Assembly: GCA_039679375.1 (NCBI GenBank)
Contig: JBDKVA010000193.1
Location: 9,506-73,505, forward strand
Reading direction: 5' to 3'
From: JBDKVA01 sp039679375
GTDB taxonomy: Bacteria; Bacillota; Clostridia; Acetivibrionales; DTU013
DNA length: 64,000 bases
Of the stretch, positions 1-8,353 are shown piece by piece. Under the pieces are notes generated by a model that was not told where the DNA came from, did no database searches, and saw only the letters and a list, made by a program, of their open reading frames with translations. The translations under genes were made by a program, and so were the position numbers. Position 1 is the first letter of the stretch, and each line of letters opens with the position of its first letter.

Positions 1-1457
1 TCCGTGAGGCCTATATCGGAGGAAACTGTCATGATATCAGGCTTGTATATCCTCTTATTGCCGCCTTGAATGACAGCTATCCTGATATAGCAGACCTGGC
101 ATCCGAGATCTTGGAAGGGTTCGGCCCTGCGGTTGTGAAAGTTTTGAAAAAAAGCCTGCTGCTGGATGACGGGAAAGGTCATGCGCGCAGAATCGGGCTG
201 ATTTCAAAGATCAACGGCAGCAAAGAGAAGGAATTTTACCTGGAAGTAATCGAAAAGGGAGCTTCCGAAGCAAAGGCTGCCGCAATAAGGGCACTTAAAG
301 ATTTGCCGGAGTGCGAAGAACTGCTTCAGGAACTGTCCCGTGACCGGAAAAAGGACAACCGTGAAGCAAGCCTGTTTGCGCTGGCTCACTTGGGGACGGA
401 TGCAGCGGTCAAACGGTTGTATGAGGTGTTCAGCGGAAACGAAAGGAATCTGGCAGTCTATCCGATCAAACTTTGCATGGCGAAAGGAATTGCCCTTCTG
501 CTTGTAAAAGAAGGTGAGCGGCTTCTGGCAAATATTTTAAAATCCGAGAAAGGATTTTCTCTGTTTGCGAAAAAAGTGGAGCCGCCATCAACAGAGGTAT
601 TGGAGTACTTTGCCGTTACCCTGGAGTGTATGGAAGGGAAACAGGATCCCGAGGTCTTTCAATTCCTTGAAAAATGCCTGATACACGCCAAACATCTTCA
701 GCAGTTCAAGATCGCATCATCCTTGCAGGGAGTGAGGGACAACCTTACGATGATCGTTGCGGAAAACATTATGGTGATTGGCTCCGTACAGGCAATGGAA
801 TTACTGGAATCCGTGCGTGGAAAATATGACGATATCCTTGCGGCTTATTCCTTTGAAGCGGCAGTCAGAAGCAGGAGCGCAGACTATGTTTTTGACCATT
901 ACTCCAGATACCTCAAGGAAGGGAGAAAATCGGAGGAAGGCCAGAGAATCCTTGAAGTTATGGATCAGTATATTGACTTTGAGGAGCAGTACCAGCTCAC
1001 CGATATCTTTTCCTATGAACGAAAAAATCAACGTATTGCGAGCATCGATAAGAGTGCCATCAAATGGGATCCGAGATGGCTGAAAATGTTGGCCGACATG
1101 GATGAAACCAGTCTGGCGTGCAGACTGATTACTAAAAATGATAGCAGGGTTGCCGATTCCCTGGCAAGAAAGCTTGCCGGCATCGGTGAACAGGACACAA
1201 AGAGTATGAAGGATATTATCAGGGGCCTGCTGCAGGCTGGATATCCAGATATGATCGGAATTATCGGCAAGGCTATCGACAAGTACTTTAAAAATGCACG
1301 ATATTATTCCGGTTATCTATTTAATGATTTTGCACAGGTTCTTCGATTCCTTCCAAAGGAATGCGCAAAAGGAGTTGAAGAACTTGCGTTGAAGCAGGAC
1401 AATGCATCTGCGGCGAAGCTGTATGAAATAGCGCAGTATCTGAAGTTGAAAGAATAG
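1..1457 (+). CDS. HEAT-repeat protein, 5' end cut by the window edge
   Basis: The reading frame is open from base 3, so this is the C-terminal part (about 485 codons) of a longer protein. A TTG at 66 could be mistaken for a start, but the helical-repeat sequence continues upstream of it. The first 160 visible residues are paired amphipathic helices typical of HEAT repeats (ALNDSYPDIADLASEIL, AAIRALKDLPECEELLQELS, EASLFALAHLGTDAAVKRL). The rest is also all-alpha. HEAT solenoids bind proteins, so a scaffold or adaptor role is likely; no catalytic motif is seen. It lies 23 nt upstream of the MoxR ATPase gene on the same strand. In enteric bacteria the comparable yeh cluster contains large HEAT-like DUF4132 proteins and a SWIM zinc-finger protein. 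The latter is not in this window and could lie upstream. Confidence 0.8.
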   Translation, partial: REAYIGGNCHDIRLVYPLIAALNDSYPDIADLASEILEGFGPAVVKVLKKSLLLDDGKGHARRIGLISKINGSKEKEFYLEVIEKGASEAKAAAIRALKDLPECEELLQELSRDRKKDNREASLFALAHLGTDAAVKRLYEVFSGNERNLAVYPIKLCMAKGIALLLVKEGERLLANILKSEKGFSLFAKKVEPPSTEVLEYFAVTLECMEGKQDPEVFQFLEKCLIHAKHLQQFKIASSLQGVRDNLTMIVAENIMVIGSVQAMELLESVRGKYDDILAAYSFEAAVRSRSADYVFDHYSRYLKEGRKSEEGQRILEVMDQYIDFEEQYQLTDIFSYERKNQRIASIDKSAIKWDPRWLKMLADMDETSLACRLITKNDSRVADSLARKLAGIGEQDTKSMKDIIRGLLQAGYPDMIGIIGKAIDKYFKNARYYSGYLFNDFAQVLRFLPKECAKGVEELALKQDNASAAKLYEIAQYLKLKE

Positions 1458-1480
1458 AAAATGATGAAGAGGGTGCGGAC

Positions 1481-2572
1481 ATGGCGGAAAATACGAATGT
1501 ACTGAGACTTACGGCGGAAGAGCAGTATGCGAAAGAGATCGAAGCGCTGAAATCCAGCGAAAGGGATCGGGTGCCAACGGGTTGGCAAATGTCGCCGCGA
1601 TCTGTGCTGACCTACATCATTGGAGGGAAAGCCGGTGGAGTGGAGATTTCCCCAAAGTATATAGGAAACAAAAGATTGGTGGAGATCGCAATTTCTACCC
1701 TGGTTACCGATCGTGCTCTGTTGTTGATCGGGGAACCTGGTACTGCGAAGTCCTGGCTCTCGGAGCATCTTGCCGCAGCAATCCATGGAGATTCCACCAA
1801 GGTAGTACAGGGGACAGCAGGAACGACGGAAGAGCAGATTCGTTATTCGTGGAATTATGCCATGCTGCTGGCGAACGGACCGACCATGGAGGCTCTTGTC
1901 AAGAGCCCAGTCTACAGGGCAATGGAATGCGGCGGGATCGCACGGTTTGAGGAAATATCAAGATGCGCGTCGGAAGTGCAGGATGCGCTCATTTCGATTC
2001 TTTCGGAAAAGAGAATCTCCGTACCGGAACTCGGATTTGAACTACCTGCCCTGCGTGGGTTTTCGATCATAGCAACGGCAAATACGCGGGACAGAGGTGT
2101 GAATGATATGTCGGCGGCATTGAAAAGGCGGTTCAATATCATTGTGCTGCCAACCCCCGGCGACGTGAATACCGAGGTTGAAATCGTACGTAAACGCGTT
2201 TCAGAACTGGCTGTAAACCTGGATCTGCAGGCATCACTGCCCGCCGGGGACGCATTGATGAAGGTGGTTACCATATTCCGTGAACTCCGCAGCGGCGTGA
2301 CTCTGGACAGCAAGGAGAAAGTCAAGTCCCCCAGTGGGGTTCTCTCTACTGCTGAAGCTATCTCCCTGCTGGCGAACAGTATGGCGCTCGCAGCGAGCTT
2401 TGGAAACGGAAGGATCACCAGTGAGGACATTGCAGCCGGATTGCAGGGAGCTGTCGTCAAGGATGAGGATAAGGACAAACTGGTCTGGAAGGAATATCTG
2501 GATAATGTCCTGAAAAAGCGTGGTTCTGAATGGCGTGAGTTATATAATGCATGCAGGGAGATGAATGCGTGA
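1481..2572 (+). CDS. yehL: MoxR-family AAA+ ATPase, YehL-like
   Basis: A 363-aa AAA+ ATPase. Walker A is GEPGTAKS near residue 86. The Walker B strand is GIARFEEISR, with Glu-Glu where many AAA proteins have Asp-Glu. Sensor 1 is IIATANTRDRG, and SAALKRRFNI supplies the arginine-finger region. MoxR ATPases act as chaperone-like remodelers and usually work with a VWA protein encoded nearby. Here the VWA gene is two genes downstream, and a DUF5682 protein lies between, which is the YehL subfamily arrangement. The ATG at 1481 follows a GAGGG ribosome binding site. The 3' end overlaps the next gene, so translation is probably coupled. Confidence 0.9.
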   Translation: MAENTNVLRLTAEEQYAKEIEALKSSERDRVPTGWQMSPRSVLTYIIGGKAGGVEISPKYIGNKRLVEIAISTLVTDRALLLIGEPGTAKSWLSEHLAAAIHGDSTKVVQGTAGTTEEQIRYSWNYAMLLANGPTMEALVKSPVYRAMECGGIARFEEISRCASEVQDALISILSEKRISVPELGFELPALRGFSIIATANTRDRGVNDMSAALKRRFNIIVLPTPGDVNTEVEIVRKRVSELAVNLDLQASLPAGDALMKVVTIFRELRSGVTLDSKEKVKSPSGVLSTAEAISLLANSMALAASFGNGRITSEDIAAGLQGAVVKDEDKDKLVWKEYLDNVLKKRGSEWRELYNACREMNA

Positions 2573-4947
2573 ACCGGACAGGAAACAATCCTCACATATT
2601 CGGCGTCCGGCATCTCTCGCCAGGTGGGTCATATCACCTGCTTCAGTTTCTTGATGAAGTGCAGCCGGAGGCTGTCCTGATTGAAGGATTGTCGGATGCC
2701 AACTCACAAATTCCGCATTTCACTTCCAGTGATACAAAACCGCCTGTTGCCATCCTTGCTTATACGGAGGAGCTGCCGGTCAGGACAATTCTGTATCCGT
2801 TTGCAGACTATTCTCCTGAGTATCAGGCCTTAGTGTGGGTCAGGAAACATGGGGCTCATGCTGAATTTATCGATTTGCCTTCGGATGTGTTCATTCCGTT
2901 GGACTATCAACTGGCGGATAAACCAGCAGATAAACCGGTAGTCAAACCGGCGGATAAATCAGCAGACAAACCTACAGACAAACCGGAGGACAAACTGGCA
3001 GAACAGACAGAACAACCCGAACCGCCCGAACCTCCCCTAGTGAGCAGGAGCGACATTTACGAGCATTGGGCAAAGGTAGCAGGGGAAGAGGATCATGAGA
3101 CTTATTGGGAATACAATTTTGAACATAACTTGAACAGGGATGCATACCGTCTTGCTTCCTTTGAATTTGGCAGGAGCATGAGGGAGCTTCTCATGGATGC
3201 TCCGCTGGAATATGCAAAGAATATCGTCCGTGAAGCCTATATGAGGAACAGAATAGCGAATGCTATCCGGTCGGGGTATCGACCCGAAAAGATTGTTGTT
3301 GTTACCGGGGCTTACCATGCTTCTGCTCTGAATTCCGATGCAGAACCAATGAGTGATGAGGAATTTGATAAGCTGCCACGAGTCCGAACAAAGCTGACAT
3401 TAATGCCCTATTCCTATTACAGGCTGTCTTCCAGGTCCGGATATGGCGCCGGGAACAATGCACCTGCCTACTTCGGACTTATGTGGGAATCCTTCCGGAA
3501 GGGCTGCTTTGAGAAGCTGCCTGCGGGATATTTATCCAGGATCGCAGCATATTTGCGGGAAAACGGTACCCATCGTTCCTCGGCGGAGGTCATTGAAGGG
3601 GTTCGTCTTGCCAATACATTAGCGGCGCTCCACTTGGGCAGTGCACCGTCAAATAGGGATCTCAGGGATGCTGCAGTAGTTTGCCTCGGGTATGGTGAAT
3701 TATCGACAGTTGCGGAAGCTATTGCAAATACCGATATCGGCACGGCCATCGGCAGCTTACGGGAAGGGGTGAGCCGGACCTCCATCCAGGATGATTTTTA
3801 CCGGGAATTGAAAAGATTGAAGCTGGAAAGATACCGGTCTGCAGTAGCAATGGACCTTGATCTGGATCTGCGGGAAAACAGGAGGGTGCAATCGGAAGAG
3901 GCCGCATACCTTGATCTTTCCAGATCCTTTTTCCTACATAGGCTCAAAGTACTGAACATCAGCTTCCAGCAAATGAAGCAAAAGACTCAGCAATCGGCGA
4001 CCTGGTCCGAATCATGGGTTCTGCAGTGGACTCCTGAAGCGGAAATTGAACTTGTAGAATCCACTCTCAGGGGGGAAACTGTGGAACTCGCTGCAGCCTA
4101 TGTGTTCAAGGAAAGGCTGGATAACAGTCAAAGTATCCCCGATGCGGCAAAGGTAATCCGGGAAGCCTGCGAATGCGGAATGATGGAATCCATGGAGCAG
4201 GCCAGGCAAGCTCTTCAAAGGCTGGCTGTCGATTCCGGGTCTTTTATTGAGATCGCCGAGGCTGCTTTTAACCTTTCACTTGTAATCAGTTATGGCGATA
4301 TACGCAAATTTGACACCTCCCACCTGGTGCCACTGCTTCAGCAGTTATTCCTGAGGGGCTCGCTGCTTATGCCTGATGCAGCCAGATGTGATAATACTGC
4401 GGCGAGGGCAGGAATTGGGGCCGTCAATTATATGAATGCTGTTTCTCTGGAGCATTTTGAAACCATTGATGAAGAACTGTGGATTAAGAAATTGATGGAA
4501 TTGTCGGATGCAGATGACAGGAATCCATTGCTGTCTGGTTATGCCTGTGCTATTTTGCTGGAACGGAACAAGATAGATGGGGTAAAACTGGCCCAGGAAG
4601 TTTCGCGCAGGTTGTCTCCCGGGATTGAAGCAGATCTCGGTGCCGGTTGGTTTGAAGGACTGTCGATGAGAAATCGGTATGCACTGCTGGCCAGAATGAA
4701 TTTGTGGGAGCAGTTGAACGAATATGTCAATTCACTGGATCAGGAGCAATTCAAGCGTGCTCTGGTGTTTTTGAGAAGAGCCTTCGGTGACTTTAGCCCG
4801 GGCGAAAAGCGGAGCATCTGCGAAAATCTGGGTGAGATCTGGGGAACGGGTCGTGAAGATGCCAGCGATCTGTTGCACCGCGAACTGAACGAGGAAGAAC
4901 AGAAAAAGATCGATGAGCTCAATGAATTTGATTTTGGAGATATCTAA
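2569..4947 (+). CDS. yehM: DUF5682 family protein, YehM-like, third partner of the MoxR/VWA system
   Basis: About 792 aa. The GTG at 2569 is preferred: it overlaps the upstream stop as GTGA and sits after a GGGAG ribosome binding site. An in-frame ATG at 2551 would add six residues. The N-terminus reads HIFGVRHLSPGGSYHL, then VLIEGLSDAN, and near residue 250 VVVTGAYHASAL. These are the hallmarks of DUF5682. The two GxxH motifs (GVRH, GAYH) with an intervening Glu resemble the TraB/TIKI/ChaN-like fold; that link is my inference. Residues about 120-155 are a low-complexity K-P-x-D-K linker (repeats of ADKP/TDKP/EDK) ending in a Pro-Glu run. The C-terminal half is helical. The gene joins the VWA gene with no gap (stop 4945-4947, next ATG 4948), which implies one complex. 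Confidence 0.85.
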   Translation: MNRTGNNPHIFGVRHLSPGGSYHLLQFLDEVQPEAVLIEGLSDANSQIPHFTSSDTKPPVAILAYTEELPVRTILYPFADYSPEYQALVWVRKHGAHAEFIDLPSDVFIPLDYQLADKPADKPVVKPADKSADKPTDKPEDKLAEQTEQPEPPEPPLVSRSDIYEHWAKVAGEEDHETYWEYNFEHNLNRDAYRLASFEFGRSMRELLMDAPLEYAKNIVREAYMRNRIANAIRSGYRPEKIVVVTGAYHASALNSDAEPMSDEEFDKLPRVRTKLTLMPYSYYRLSSRSGYGAGNNAPAYFGLMWESFRKGCFEKLPAGYLSRIAAYLRENGTHRSSAEVIEGVRLANTLAALHLGSAPSNRDLRDAAVVCLGYGELSTVAEAIANTDIGTAIGSLREGVSRTSIQDDFYRELKRLKLERYRSAVAMDLDLDLRENRRVQSEEAAYLDLSRSFFLHRLKVLNISFQQMKQKTQQSATWSESWVLQWTPEAEIELVESTLRGETVELAAAYVFKERLDNSQSIPDAAKVIREACECGMMESMEQARQALQRLAVDSGSFIEIAEAAFNLSLVISYGDIRKFDTSHLVPLLQQLFLRGSLLMPDAARCDNTAARAGIGAVNYMNAVSLEHFETIDEELWIKKLMELSDADDRNPLLSGYACAILLERNKIDGVKLAQEVSRRLSPGIEADLGAGWFEGLSMRNRYALLARMNLWEQLNEYVNSLDQEQFKRALVFLRRAFGDFSPGEKRSICENLGEIWGTGREDASDLLHRELNEEEQKKIDELNEFDFGDI

Positions 4948-6171
4948 ATGGTTGATCAGGAACAGTTAAAAAGATGGAGACTCATATTGGGAAAAAGTGC
5001 GAACGAAACTCTGGAATCCTTTAGCACAGGTGGCATGAAGCTTGATCCGGAGGACCTTGTCATGGATGAAGCCCTTGCAGCAATCTATGATGGTACTTCG
5101 GATAGCGAAAATCCGGGAATCAGGGCTGGTGCAGGGAAGGGAGCCGGAGCGAATTCCGCCCAGAGAAGCGCTGGACTGGGCCCATCCGCACCAAAACTGG
5201 CCAAATGGTTGGCCGACATTCGGAACTTCTTCTCCGAGGATGTCGTATCGGTTATCCAGTCGGATGCCATAGAACGAAAAGGGTTGAAACAGCTGCTATT
5301 TGAGCCCGAGATATTGAAAAACGTCCAAGCGGACATCGAAATGGTTGCAACCCTGATGTCTTTGAAGGGGAAAATTCCGGAGAAGACGAAGGAAACGGCC
5401 AGGCAACTTGTGAAAACCGTCGTGGATGAGATCAACAAGCGATTGGAAAACGATTTGAAAAAAGCCGTTACCGGGGCGTTGAACAAAAGGAAGCATTCTC
5501 CCATACCCAATAGCTCCAGTATTGACTGGAAATATACCATCAACCGGAACTTGAAGAACTATAGCCTGAAGCATAAGAAAATCATACCGGAGCGGTTCTT
5601 CTTCTTTGACAGGATACGTCGATCAAATAACTGGAATGTCATATTAGATATGGATCAGAGTGGTTCCATGGCGGAATCGATCATTTACGGATCCATAGCC
5701 GGGTCCATCTTCGCCAGCATGGCTGCATTAAACACAAGGATTGTAGCCTTTGATACAGAGATTGTCGACTTGAGTGAACAGTATGATAACGACCCTGTAG
5801 ATATGTTGTTTGGAATCCAGCTGGGCGGGGGTACTGACATCAACAAGTCGGTGGCATACTGCCAGCAGTTTGTCACAGACCCTGCCAAGACATTGTTTAT
5901 CCTGATTTCAGATCTGTATGAAGGGGGAAACCAGGCTTCTCTTGTCAAAAGGATGGAGGAACTGCATGAATCAGGCGTGAGGGTGATCTGTCTGCTAGCC
6001 CTGTCGGACAGGGGCACACCGAGCTATGATGAGAATCTGGCCCGCAGGATTAGCCAGATCGGGATACCATGCTTCGCGTACACTCCTGCACTCCTGCCAG
6101 AACTGCTGGAAGGTACCCTGAAGGGAAAAGACCTGAATGGGCTGGCTGCAGCACTGAAGAGTAAAAAGTGA
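4948..6171 (+). CDS. yehP: VWA domain protein, YehP-like partner of the MoxR ATPase
   Basis: 407 aa. The C-terminal half is a von Willebrand A domain with an intact metal-ion-dependent adhesion site: DQSGS (DxSxS) in VILDMDQSGSMAES, the MIDAS Thr in GGGTDINKS, and ISDLYEGG as the Asp-containing loop. The N-terminal half is a helical region with a short Gly/Ala-rich stretch (residues about 55-70). VWA proteins of this kind are the metal-dependent binding partners of MoxR ATPases. The ATG directly abuts the DUF5682 stop and has GGAG about 8 nt upstream. The operon seems to end here in this window. A short TTG frame at 6183 after a GAGGTGA site gives only 13 codons and may be the stub of a lost fourth gene. 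Confidence 0.9.
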   Translation: MVDQEQLKRWRLILGKSANETLESFSTGGMKLDPEDLVMDEALAAIYDGTSDSENPGIRAGAGKGAGANSAQRSAGLGPSAPKLAKWLADIRNFFSEDVVSVIQSDAIERKGLKQLLFEPEILKNVQADIEMVATLMSLKGKIPEKTKETARQLVKTVVDEINKRLENDLKKAVTGALNKRKHSPIPNSSSIDWKYTINRNLKNYSLKHKKIIPERFFFFDRIRRSNNWNVILDMDQSGSMAESIIYGSIAGSIFASMAALNTRIVAFDTEIVDLSEQYDNDPVDMLFGIQLGGGTDINKSVAYCQQFVTDPAKTLFILISDLYEGGNQASLVKRMEELHESGVRVICLLALSDRGTPSYDENLARRISQIGIPCFAYTPALLPELLEGTLKGKDLNGLAAALKSKK

Positions 6172-6628
6172 GGTGACTGCTTTGAGTGATAAAAACAATG
6201 GAACAGTGTGTATGATAAAGTAAAGCACATCAGAATCAACTTGGAAATTTTATCTATGCTAACTGAGTTCGACCCGCAAACTAGTGCCCATCTTCTGGGT
6301 GTTGATACTCTTAATTGAAACGGTTATGCCTGAGAGAAACATTAAACCTTATTTCAGGAACGAATCCGAGTGCAATACCTTATATTCTGTTAAGGTTGAA
6401 TGGTTCTGGATAGAGCAAAGGAATTGCTGCGTTTTTGGATAATTGCATCATCCAGCCTATATTCAAAACCAGAGGGTTCGGTAAGAAACAATATATTATG
6501 TATGATGGAATATATTGAAAACAAAAATATTGTTTCCGAACATGCTTTAAAAGAATTGAGTTTTATCATAGAGACAAGAAGGTAGGGGGTCAAAATAAAT
6601 TACAACAATATTACAGAAGTGAAAACTG
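6172..6628 (+). other. Gene-poor gap between the MoxR operon and the RNA repair operon
   Basis: About 460 bp without a convincing gene. An ATG at 6400 opens a 61-codon frame (MVLDRAKELLRFW..., stop 6585) with only a weak AAGGT upstream. A 37-codon frame ends at 6320. Neither is recognised. The stretch could hold decayed sequence from the end of the upstream operon. Confidence 0.4.
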
Positions 6629-6658
6629 TTGACAGAGAATATCGGAGTATAATATAAT
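6629..6658 (+). promoter_or_regulatory. Sigma-A promoter of the RNA repair operon
   Basis: Perfect TTGACA at 6629-6634, an 18-bp spacer, and perfect TATAAT at 6653-6658. It lies just upstream of the 38-codon leader ORF and is the only strong promoter seen before hen1. Confidence 0.75.
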
Positions 6659-6694
6659 GATTTCAATTTTAGTTAAGTGAGAGGAGGAAGAGCA

Positions 6695-6811
6695 ATGTAC
6701 AGGACTTGTTCCGAAGAACTGAGAAAAAACTCCATATCAATCGAATTGCATCGGGAACAGGGTATTAATCTGGCAATACATTGGCTTAATCCTCTACTGT
6801 GTAAACGTTGA
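6695..6811 (+). CDS. 38-aa leader peptide or small ORF upstream of hen1
   Basis: ATG at 6695 sits 8 nt after a strong GAGAGGAGG ribosome binding site and reads 38 codons to TGA at 6811 (MYRTCSEELRKNSISIELH...). It is transcribed from the promoter at 6629-6658 and followed 42 nt later by an intrinsic terminator that abuts the hen1 ribosome binding site. This order (promoter, short translated ORF, terminator, structural genes) is that of a leader-controlled operon. There is no obvious run of one codon. The peptide could instead be a small functional protein or a truncated gene; I do not recognise it. Confidence 0.5.
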   Translation: MYRTCSEELRKNSISIELHREQGINLAIHWLNPLLCKR

Positions 6812-6853
6812 TCCCAAATTCATTAAAAGCAGACGTGTACATATAAAGATAGA

Positions 6854-6892
6854 GTGGTTAAGTCCGGGAGATGGATTTAACCACTTTTTTTT
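6854..6892 (+). terminator. Intrinsic terminator or attenuator before hen1
   Basis: Perfect 8-bp stem GTGGTTAA (6854-6861) with TTAACCAC (6877-6884), followed at once by eight T residues. It ends three bases before the hen1 ribosome binding site (AAAGGAG, 6896-6902), so read-through is needed if hen1 is expressed from the promoter at 6629. Confidence 0.85.
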
Positions 6893-6913
6893 GAGAAAGG
6901 AGAAGTGAAACAA

Positions 6914-8335
6914 TTGATACTTACAATAACCTATACCCAGCCTCCCGCAACGGACTTGGGATATTTGCTTTATAAAAACCCATCCAGGCCGCAAACGTTT
7001 GAACTGAGTCATGGGAAAGCCCATATATTTTATCCTGAGACGAACAAGGAAAGATGCACAGCTGCACTCATACTTGATATTGACCCGATTGATCTTGCAC
7101 GGGGGAAGAAGGGATCCTCGGGAGAAGGTGGCTTGTTTGACTATGTAAATGACAGGCCGTATGTTGCATCTTCCTTCCTGAGTGTTGCAATGTCCAGGGT
7201 GTTTGGAACTGCAATGTCCGGCAAGTCCAAGGACCGCCAGGAACTGGCTGATAAGGCCCTGCCTCTTCAGGCTAAAATTACAATGCTACCGTGCAGAGGG
7301 GACGAAGGTATAATTAATAGACTGTTTGAACCCTTGGGATATAAAGTGAATGTCGAAGGTTACATGCTGGATGAAAAGTTTCCCGAGTGGGGACAAAGCA
7401 AGTATTTTTCGGTCACATTGGACGGGAATGTCCGGCTTCAGGATCTGTTAAACCATATCTATGTGCTTATTCCAGTTCTGGATTCAGATAAGCATTACTG
7501 GGTCGGACAGGATGAAATCGAAAAACTTCTCCGTCACGGGGAAGGATGGCTTGCAGCCCATCCGGAAAAAGCGTTGATCACCGGCAGATATTTAAAAAGA
7601 AAACGAAATCTGATCAATAAGGCACTGGAAAGGCTTATTGAGGAAGATGCAATTACTGGTGAGGAAGACGAACTGGACGATTCAAAGAAGTCCGGCGAAA
7701 TTGGTCAGCAGGAACTACCAGAAAAGAAGCTTAACCTGAACCAGCAAAGATTAGGTACCGCTGTTGCAACACTTAAAAGTGTTGATGCCAAGAGAGTGAT
7801 AGATATTGGGTGCGGTGAGGGAAATCTGATCTCTTTGCTTATAAAGGATAGGAGTTTTGAACAGATTGCCGGAGTCGATGTAGCTTACAGCGTTCTTGAG
7901 CGGGCAAAAGATAAATTGAAGCTGGACAGGATGCCTGAATTGCAGAAGAAAAGGATTGAGCTGTTCCAAGGTTCTCTGACATATAGGGATAAAAGGTTTT
8001 CCGGATACGATGCGGCAACTGTAATCGAGGTTATTGAGCATTTGGATGAAAACAGGCTCTCGGCTTTTGAAAAGGTGCTTTTCAAATTTGCCAAGCCTCG
8101 GAATGTGATTATGTCCACCCCGAACAAGGAGTATAACATGCGATATGCAAACCTGTTTGAAGGTGAGTTGCGTCATAGGGATCACCGGTTCGAATGGAGC
8201 CGTAAGGAGTTTGAGACATGGGCAACAAAGGTTGCCGTGCAATTCGGATACTCTGTCCGCTTTATTGCAGTGGGTGACATTGACAGTGAAGTCGGAAGCC
8301 CAACACAGATGGGAGTGTTTACATTAAGGCTGTAA
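6914..8335 (+). CDS. hen1: Bacterial Hen1, 3'-terminal RNA ribose 2'-O-methyltransferase
   Basis: About 473 aa. The N-terminal half matches the bacterial Hen1 N-terminal domain (ATDLGYLLYKNPSRPQTFEL, GKAHIFYPE), which in known systems activates the Pnkp ligase. The C-terminal half is a class I methyltransferase: SAM site VIDIGCGEGNLI, then EVIEHLDENR and HRDHRFEWSR, which supply the Glu/Glu/His/His metal ligands typical of Hen1. The enzyme methylates the 2'-OH at the broken RNA 3' end before sealing, which protects the repaired site from being cut again. The start is chosen at TTG 6914, 11 nt after GGAG, giving the usual ILTI N-terminus. A GTG at 6905 is in frame but only 2 nt from the site. 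Cotranscribed with the next gene and pnkp. Confidence 0.92.
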   Translation: MILTITYTQPPATDLGYLLYKNPSRPQTFELSHGKAHIFYPETNKERCTAALILDIDPIDLARGKKGSSGEGGLFDYVNDRPYVASSFLSVAMSRVFGTAMSGKSKDRQELADKALPLQAKITMLPCRGDEGIINRLFEPLGYKVNVEGYMLDEKFPEWGQSKYFSVTLDGNVRLQDLLNHIYVLIPVLDSDKHYWVGQDEIEKLLRHGEGWLAAHPEKALITGRYLKRKRNLINKALERLIEEDAITGEEDELDDSKKSGEIGQQELPEKKLNLNQQRLGTAVATLKSVDAKRVIDIGCGEGNLISLLIKDRSFEQIAGVDVAYSVLERAKDKLKLDRMPELQKKRIELFQGSLTYRDKRFSGYDAATVIEVIEHLDENRLSAFEKVLFKFAKPRNVIMSTPNKEYNMRYANLFEGELRHRDHRFEWSRKEFETWATKVAVQFGYSVRFIAVGDIDSEVGSPTQMGVFTLRL

Positions 8336-8353
8336 GTGATAATGGAGGTTAAA

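Noticed and set aside
1912..2613. Long minus-strand frame (233 codons) opposite the MoxR gene
   Set aside because: It lies wholly within a gene with clear AAA motifs, and its product is Ser/Arg-rich and low in order, typical of antisense frames.
2911..3000. Short tandem-like repeats considered as a CRISPR or satellite
   Set aside because: They are in frame, encode a Lys-Pro-Asp linker and have no spacers.
6183..6222. 13-codon TTG frame after a good GAGGTGA site
   Set aside because: Too short to call a gene; may be the stub of a lost fourth member of the MoxR operon.
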